Source: Sthenelais limicola (taxonomy: Eukaryota > Annelida > Polychaeta > Phyllodocida > Sigalionidae). Taken from it: a DNA stretch of 64,000 nucleotides. Below the pieces are notes generated by a model. The model saw nothing but the letters and a program-made list of their open reading frames with translations, did not search any database and was not told the origin of the DNA. Position 1 is the stretch's first letter. The number at the start of each line of letters is the position of its first letter. This document shows, piece by piece, positions 49,901 through 58,900 of this stretch. Made by a program: the position numbers and the translations under genes. The stretch spans positions 114,774,169-114,838,168 of the forward strand of contig OW804097.1 in the NCBI GenBank assembly GCA_942159475.1, in the 5' to 3' direction.

Positions 49901-52900
49901 TGTGGCGAGGGACAAAGTCACACTGGCCCTAGCACAGCAGATAAAAGATTTATATAAATATTCTGATATACATGTTAATGAAGTAACTGACATTTTTAAG
50001 AATTATTCTACAGAGATGAAAACTTTTGCCATAAATATTAATAACGTGTTCGCTGATTTGGTAACAAATATGACTGAAAATATAGCGTTGCATTCAATGT
50101 TGCATGAAGCATCCCTAAATATGATCTCTTTAATCCAATACATTGACTCAGCGGATACCATTCTGTCGGGGTTAGAAATGTTAAGACGAAAAAGAATGCC
50201 ATCCTCCTTGATATCACCAGATGAACTTTCATCACTACTTGGAAAGTTTAGTGAGACATTGAGAAAAAGCCACCCAGATTCAGAAGTGCTAGAGGAATCT
50301 CTGTCGATGAATAATGTAGTAAAACAATTCTACTTTACTAACGATACACTGTACATTCACTTGGCGGTTGTGTTGACGTTCTCGCATAGGGAGTATCTAG
50401 CATACACGCCTATCATCTTTGGAATACCAATTCATACGAATACCAAAGCACTAATGGGGTACACAGAGTTAACTCAGAGTCCACCACATATTTTAGCAGA
50501 GTCAAAATATCATAATTCCTATTTAGAAATAGATGAACATGCCTTCTCGAAATGCATTCAATATAAGGCAAGTATCGCTTGTTTTGAACCACCGCCGGAG
50601 ACACATGACGTGGCCCTATCATGTTTCACAGCCTTATTAAAAGACTTACCTAACGTAGTACACATTCTATGTAATTTTACAGTATATTTGTCAGAAAGGA
50701 TTCCTTATTTTCATTTGACGCTCGATCAAATTGATCATCTAATAGTAGGGCAGAATAAGCCGGCACTACTAGTGTGCCAACACAAAGCTAATGTAGCGAT
50801 AGAAATGAGTTTGTTAGCCATTGTCAATGTCCCGTGCTCTTGTGCGTTGCACATAGGTAATGTATTCCTCAATTCCCCAAGAAACAACTGTAGAATACAT
50901 GAGCAGACAAACATAGCTGTAAGATCGGGCTTTAACCTAGCAATAATAGCGGCATTTCAAGTGCCATTCTACAACCTTACAGGGGCCACGGTACATGGAT
51001 CTCTGGTAAAAATAAATTTGCCATCATCAGAAGAAATGGGCAGAAAATTGACCCATATTCCACATCATGTTGTGCAAAAAGGGATACATTCAATACATTT
51101 AGCAAAAGAGTTATTGAAGATAGATAAGATAGAAAACGACAGGTGGCAAAAGATGAAGGTGGCTATGGGGAAAATGTCAACACACCCCACCACAATAACA
51201 ACCTCACTTATTATTAGTCTCACATCATTGGCATTGTCTCTCTTTCTTCTATACAGGATCCATAGGTTGGCGACGATATTTGCATGGACGGGGGTTGCAA
51301 GGGCAATAAAAATTAATCTCAGTAAGCCAAAGGTCCCTGATATCGATCTGGGCTATGAAAACTTGGCCCCATATTCAGACCAAAGTGAGCCAGAACCCCT
51401 GCGCCATGAGTCAGATGGAATAGCCAGCTATAGGATGTTTTTATATATAATAGCTGCATTTCTGATCTGGCAGCTTATTAAGTTAATCTGGAAATTCCGA
51501 AAAGAAATTTGGGCACGCATCCCAAAGTTCTGGTGCTGTAAAAGGTGCCTAGCTTTGGGGCAGGATGACTCCGCCCCATGGGTTTTGCTTAGAATCCACG
51601 CAGAGGGAATCGTGTCAACGATCCATCTTGCACAGATCCCATATGAGCCATCGGGCATAACATGCAAGACCCCAGCACCACGGCTCACGATACAAAGTGT
51701 ATCCAGTCAGAGATGTTGCGCATCCATGAAGCTGATTATGCGCTGGTCAGCACCACTGGTCATCTCTGTCAATAACATAAGAAAGGAGATAGATCTACCA
51801 ACCAGCCTTAAAGTGAGCTTTCGTCACAAGGAGGTCCTCGAGAAGGCGGTTGCCAGAGATATAGAGGCATTTTATGTCTTGGTCATTATGCCCTCCAGGG
51901 GATCGCCCATCAACGTCCCATGGAGAAAAGGTATGGACGCGTCACGTAGCAGAATGTGAGTGCAACGAATAAGTTCTTTGCATGCACAAGCGTAATAATT
52001 ATAGAAGGGAAAGAATATTCTTCTCACATAAACATTTATACCAAGATATAAATAATATGGTCCATGTTACAAGGAGTATAAGTTATTATGTTGTTTAAAC
52101 AGAAAAATGAACATGCTAACAATAAGAAAATATAATACAATGAGTAGAGAATAAGAACATAAGATTGGGAATAGATGTGTACCATGATCTAGAAAATACG
52201 CAAGGCTCTAGAGCGCGAAATAAAGAGTGGTAATAGATAGGCACAAAGCAGCCTGGTAAGGAAGGATTAGTCAGAAGGGAAAAGTGAGTATTGGATGGTG
52301 GCGCCAGCTGGTGCGAAACAGTCCAACTAACAATTCTCGGTGGTAAAGCGCAACAAGAAGGTCAGAAAGGATTCAAAAGAAGACAGAATCGTCGATGAAC
52401 AAATAAAATACTATTAAAATACTAGAATAGAAAAAACTAAAAAGATTTTTGAATGAAATTTAAGGAATTGTTCTAAAATTTGGTCTGAAAAGCAACCTTG
52501 TATTGGTGAATGGTGATATTTTCTTGTAGGACACCGGACTGTGAATGTAGGACGACGGTCGATGGTCGACACAGAGTGTATCATCTGTAGAATTTTGAGA
52601 GGAAGAGCAATTCAGAAAGCACAACACCAAACGTCAGAATAATAATTGTTATTATAAAGTTAACAATTGCCAAGACTAAGAACAACTAGCAAGATTGCAA
52701 AGGAAGTTATTAAATACTAATTGGTTTAAGAATAAGTTGATCTTCAGCTAATACTGACAAAAATGATTCATTGAACTGCTTCTCATGAAACCTTTTATAT
52801 TTTGTGTATTACCATCTGAAATAGCCCGTGCATCGGAGATGGGAGCACGCGTATTACGGAAATCGAGGAGAATAGCGAGTAATGACTATACCACCGACCC

Positions 52901-55900
52901 GGCCACGCTGACAGCAAGAAGGCGTAGGGCCAGAACTACAGCAACAATTGCGACCATAATGAATACCGCCCATGTGACAGAGAGCGATAGAGAAGAATAC
53001 TATCGCAGAATTGCAGACAGGATTGTGCAACGACGACGCGCCGAGGGAAGTGTGAGGGTTATAAGGCCAAGAACTCCACCTTTCTCGGATGACATTGACC
53101 CTCGACCATATGTCCAGCCACCCACTTATGATTCCCTCCAATTTGGGAATGGCAGGGGTGGATCGTTGGACGAAATCGATGATTAAAAGGACATAAAATG
53201 CCACCATTAACAACAAGTGGTATATCACGGCGTATCAAGAATGAGTATACGATCAAAAACAAAGGACTGATACCTTTTTAGTGAACTTAAAAGTGCAAAA
53301 AGGACCCCGCCAACTGAGGTTGGGTAAAGATCCAGGACTTTATGAACAACGACAATATATCTGTGGAATGTTTGAGCGTCAGAAGAGACATGTAGTATTA
53401 ACAACACCCAAATTGCTCGAACTCTTATATAAGTCATATTCTGAATATCTATATATATATACCCTTAGGACAAGTAGTGTGTTTCTTTAATATATGCGTA
53501 TAACATAACCTAGTAAGCACAAGGTAACAGTTTCACTCAGGACCTATGAAGTATCTGTGGAAGATATGGACTCAAACCGGACAATGAGATATGCACGCGT
53601 GAATATTGAGTGAATTAGACATCTGGAGAGAGATCTACCAATTACAATACCATGAAGAATGATATCATTTTGGAAAAACGTTATTTTTTTGAAAATAATT
53701 ATACTTAATTAGATGAAGGTGTTCCCTGACAGAGCTGCTACTTTAAGGAATTATAACTCAGTACACACAAAAGTTGGGTACCACATTTTTTACAAAAAAA
53801 AAAAAGATCCCCGTCACTCCCACTCTCAGCTCGCTCCTCAGTTGAGTCGCAGAGCTGTCAGAGGGGGGGGGGGTGGTGGTGTTACATCATGTTACGTAAT
53901 GATGACGTAACAATGGGTAACCACTTTATGATCATAATTATCATTAATGATTACTTATTAGAATTACGATGGTAAACTAGAACTATGACTAATTTCCATA
54001 AAGCACCAGTACCCAGGAATTTATTGCAATATATACGGTAGCATGTAAGAACTCAGGTAGCACCTTTACCTACTTCAATATTCCTCCAATCAACAATAGC
54101 CACATGGACCAAGCACCTACCTGTATTTTAGACTACAATAAATATACATTCTAGATCTTCGGATCATACCCTTTACACCTTCTCATTTATTCTCTTTGTA
54201 GTATACAATAGATCTAAGTCTAATAGATACCCAATCTTCATGTAACAGTATACATATTATATTAATATAAATTTAAACATTCATCTCGGTACAACAATTC
54301 TATATAGTTAAAAAGAAATACAAAAAAGAGTGAGAGGTCGCTGACGACATATCAATGCTCATCTCTACTATTCATGATTCATATTTCAATATTATGATTA
54401 TTGAATATTCCATTATATATAAGAGAATATATTCTAAAAACACTGCACCACCATAGCGCACATGTGTCTAAACAGAATGTCTGATTCTTTGCATTCAATC
54501 CCTTAATTCATAGAGTCCTAATGCAACTTATAAATAACCTTAAATAATGACTATGAAATACAAGTTGGTAGTGAGATACCACAGTCTCCTTGGATACATT
54601 TCTTAATAATCAATCTTATTCACAAGTGTAACAATTGAAATATTAATTTCTTAGCATGACCAAGGGGAAAGAGAAGCCCATGAATTGGTACAAATTAACT
54701 CGCCAGGTGGCAGCAACAAGTGGTCTCATAGCCTGGCGCCCCCTCGAGGTGCAACTAGACAACTACGATGATGAGCGTCTCAACCGCATATTTGTGAAAC
54801 CAAACCATCAACTTGTCATCAAGGACTTTCAACCAGGTAAACAACGTGATCATATGTCCTTATAATCAATACCAATAATGAAACATATATAGTCACTTCC
54901 TTAGAGCCTACTTCTCTTCCTCAAACTCTTCCCTACAGTCCTCCCTCCCAAGTAAATTTCAAGGAAAAGCGGGGAGGCACCGTTCAGGGGGTTCTGAGGG
55001 CCAGAGGCCCTAGGGATCCACTGGACCATAGCATCCCCAAGCAGCACAAAATAATGCTTTTAGTCTCTGTTGTTCATCTTGAATTCATTTGTTGACTATT
55101 ATATTGGGTTTACCTTCCTGAATAATGTTGCAGTGGTTTCCTGGACATCATGCAACTCAGTGGCAGCATCTTCCAGTCCCATATTCTGCTTCCCCCACCT
55201 ATAACCCTACTACTAATCTAGGCCACAACTGTAGAATACATGATTTCGGCCACTTTCCGGCCCATACCCACCGGTCTCCTGCTCTTATATCACTACTCAA
55301 ATTATGCCTTGCCCTTCATCCAACTGTCATAGCTCAGCAGTTACAGCACTCGCTTACAGAGTGCAGGGTTGCATGCTCAAGCCTCAGCCGGGTCTCACAC
55401 AACTTTTTATTTTATGCTGTACTTGTTTGTCCCCACATAGATGTCTGTCTACATGGCCATCCCGGCCATGTAGACAGACATCTATGTGGGTGGGTTTGCA
55501 TAGTTTGTGGTGAGGGGAAAAGCAGGCGATATTGAGAAACAAAATATCCATATATTTTTTAATGTGTGCCAACAATAGTACAAAAATGGCTTCAACATTA
55601 TCTAAATTACATTCACAAGGCGCCTACTTGTCCGCCGCACTCCCTGATCCCTATTACTTAATTTTGAGGGTAACACCATAGCCGCTCATGGGGGTTATCA
55701 GCACACAGGTGAATATAGCTCATAAAACCAACCGAGAAACAGCAACAACTGAGACTAATTCTTCCTGAATGCCATTACCTAAACCTGTACTAAGTACAAG
55801 TGATTATTCCTGCAGCTGATGTTGGGTCGTACTTCTGTGAGCGGTATGACGAGGAGACGGACAGGAAGCTCAAGGCAGTGCTGCTGAGAGCCAGAGACGC

Positions 55901-58900
55901 TGCAGGAGGAGGGGGTGAGGGGGCTGCTGGTGTAGCCATGTCATGGAGCAGCGTCATTAAACCTAAACCTGACATTGTTGTTCATCTAGACAGTGAGTAT
56001 ATCGGTCATATTTTCAGAAAATGTACAATTGGCAGCTGTGCACATTTAGTAAATTCTGCTAAATTAGGCTGCAATTTGGTCAATACTAGGTAAATTCGAG
56101 TATAGTTGGCATTGCATTGATTCTAGCAATCTGTTTGGTTAGGTTATACTGTATTTTGAACTTTATTTTCGTCTGAAAGTTGGGTTATTTCAGAGAATTG
56201 GTGAAAGGGAATTGTACATTTTCTGAAAATCTGACCCATATATAGTGTTTTTATTTCCGTTTAAAGCAATTTACATGTAAACCAGGTCTTCTAGATGTAC
56301 CAATTAAAAGAAAGAACAATACCGTACATAGTGAATTATAGTCAAACAATTAAGAATCATATAGGTGTTATCCTAAGTATTTACACAGATGCAGAATTCA
56401 GTTACATCATATTTGTTAGCATTAGCAAAGTCATGGCGAAGGATTTATAATTATGCCATATAGTTAAGTATAACAACAAAATCCTATTAAGAGGGCTGAG
56501 AGTTCCAATTGTAATCACTGGTAGACTCTGGTTTTACCATAGACATTAATTCATTTAAATCATTTTTTTTGTCAGGATACCTCCTTCTTTATTTTCAGGA
56601 CACCCTATTTTGTGTGTTTTATATAACTTGTTTTGGGCATTCCACTGTGGGACATACATGGCAGAGCCAGGTTCCATGTTTTATGTCGGACAGTCAGGTC
56701 GGCTAGCCAATCCTGATTTCCATTGCCCCAGGACTCCTGCGAGGCTACTAAATCTTTACTAAATCTACGTTTTGTTATCTATAGTATGGTACATCTTTTA
56801 AATAATGTGCGTATAAAGGCTCTTAGACTCTGCAATTACTTAACCTTCGTCTCCATCAGTCAACCCCGACTCTAAAGGGGTTGGTGTTGAGGGGCATATA
56901 ATGCTTAGTAAGAATTTGCATGGGTCAGTTGGTAAATTTGTATTTAATATTTTCATTCAGCTTTTCAACATTATGTCACAAGTACACTGTTCTCAGAAGT
57001 CGCTGTTACAAATTTTAGACTCTTAAAATGTTATCACCATTATTAATGTACAATTTTGGTATTCATGCATCCCGATATTAAGATGAGGCAATTAAAATTA
57101 CGATGGATACAAGTTTACAAATCTTTTTCAATTGATTACAAAATATTAGGGTCAGATTTTCAGAAAATTTCAAGGTAAATTCGAGTATATTCGGCATTGC
57201 ATTGATTCCAGCAATCTGTTTGGTTAGGTTGAACTGTATTTTGAACTTTATTTTCTTCTCAAATTTCGGTTAGTTGAGAGGATTGTTGAAAGTGAATTGT
57301 ACATTTTCTGGTGATATCACCCCTCATGTACTGCTCACTGAAGCTGTTTCACTGAATATGTTAGGAATGCATGTAGAATATAATCATGATAATTCCATGT
57401 ATTCTTTTACACTCCCACAGTTGAAATTCCAAAGAAGGAAAAGCTCGGTAAGTGTTGGCTAATGTACAATGTTCAGAAAATTATGACAACAGTATCAAAA
57501 CATATGTAACATTTGTCTAAGTTAAATTTTTAAGGCCTTGAAAATTTAAATAATATCAGTTACACATCGTCGTACAACGATTCTTTTTATGTGTTACTAT
57601 ATGCCATAGCAAGACCTAAGATAAGATTTACAATGCATTTTCAGTTTCAGGATTTTGTTATAAAATATTTCAAAATAATGTTATTACAGTTACAGAGACA
57701 GGAGTAGGGTATCCTAAACCAGGGGCCGACTATGTGGATGGTCAGTAATCACTTTTTTTCTTTAATGATTTGGGTTTACCAGGTCCTCTTTTTCAGGGGT
57801 TTTCACTGCCCCCTTCCCCTTATCAGGTCCCTTTTTCAGGGGTTGTCACCCCCCCTCCCCCTTATCAGGTCCCTTTTTCAGGGGTTTTCACCGCCCCCCT
57901 CCCCCCTTATCAGGTCCCTGTTTCAGGGGTTTTCACCGCCCCCCTCCCCCTTATCAGGTCCCTTTTTCAGGGGTTTTCACTCCCCCCTTCCCCTTATCAG
58001 GTCCCTTTTTCAGGGGTTGTCACTCCCCCTCCCCCTTATCAGCTCCCTTTTTCAGGGGTTTTCACCGCCGCCCCCCCCTCCCCCTTATCAGGTCCCTGTT
58101 TCAGGGGTTTTCACTGCCCCCCTCCCCCTTATCAGGTCCCTGTTTCAGGGGTTTTCACTGCCGCCCCCCTCCCCCTTATCAGGTCCCTGTTTCAGGGGTT
58201 TTCACCGCCGCCCCCCCTCCCCCTTATCAGGTCCCTGTTTCAGGGGTTTTCACCGCCCCCCTCCCCCTTATCAGGTCCCTGTTTCAGGGGTTTTCACCGC
58301 CCCCCTCCCCCTTATCAGGTCCCTGTTTCAGGGGTTTTCACCGCCCCCCTCCCCCTTATCAGGTCCCTGTTTCAGGGGTTTTCACCGCCCCCTCCCCCTT
58401 ATCAGGTCCCTGTTTCAGGGGTTTTCACCGCCCCCCCTCCCCCTTATCAGGTCCCTGTTTCAGGGGTTTTCACCGCCCCCCCCCCCCTCCCCCTTATCAG
58501 GTCCCTGTTTCAGGGGTTTTCACCGCCCCCCTCCCCCTTATCAGGTCCCTTTTTCAGGGGTTTTCACTCCCCCCTTCCCCTTATCAGGTCCCTGTTTCAG
58601 GGGTTTTCACCGCCCCCCCTCCCCCCTTATCAGGTCCCTGTTTCAGGGGTTTACAGCCCCCTACCCACCCACACACCCACACCAATGTTGTCAGTATTTA
58701 CATGATGAATGTTTTTATATAGTAGTAGCAAAGTACCCATCCTTTGACAATTTGATATATGTATTCATATTCTAAAAGCCCCAGAAATATCAAACTAAAA
58801 GCCTTAAAGACACACACAATGTCAATAAGGCACTCAGTGGAAGACCTGATTTAATCAGAGCTAAATTACCTATTCTGTTTGTACATCAGGAAATAAAAGA

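Larger units (their letters stand above)
41362..54247 (+). mobile_element. Env-bearing Ty3/Gypsy-type provirus (12.9 kb)
   Basis: Complete element: 5' LTR, short leader, gag, pro-RT-RNaseH, integrase, env, a small extra ORF, purine tract and 3' LTR. The 4-base target duplication GTAT (41358-41361 and 54248-54251) and LTRs with no mismatch that I can see point to a young insertion. The order gag-PR-RT-RH-IN-env and the domain motifs place it among Metaviridae with an envelope, the errantivirus-like lifestyle. It lies in the same direction as the host gene, between the two exons that build its Ig domain. An internal TAG in gag (44321) may disable this copy or be read through. The element belongs to this genome and should be active only if that stop is bypassed. 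Confidence 0.93.

Noticed and set aside
57732..58775. 347-aa and 311-aa Pro/Ser/Phe-rich open frames
   Set aside because: They are translations of a ~46-bp minisatellite whose unit length and C-runs happen to leave frames open; both lie in an intron of the Ig/TSP gene.
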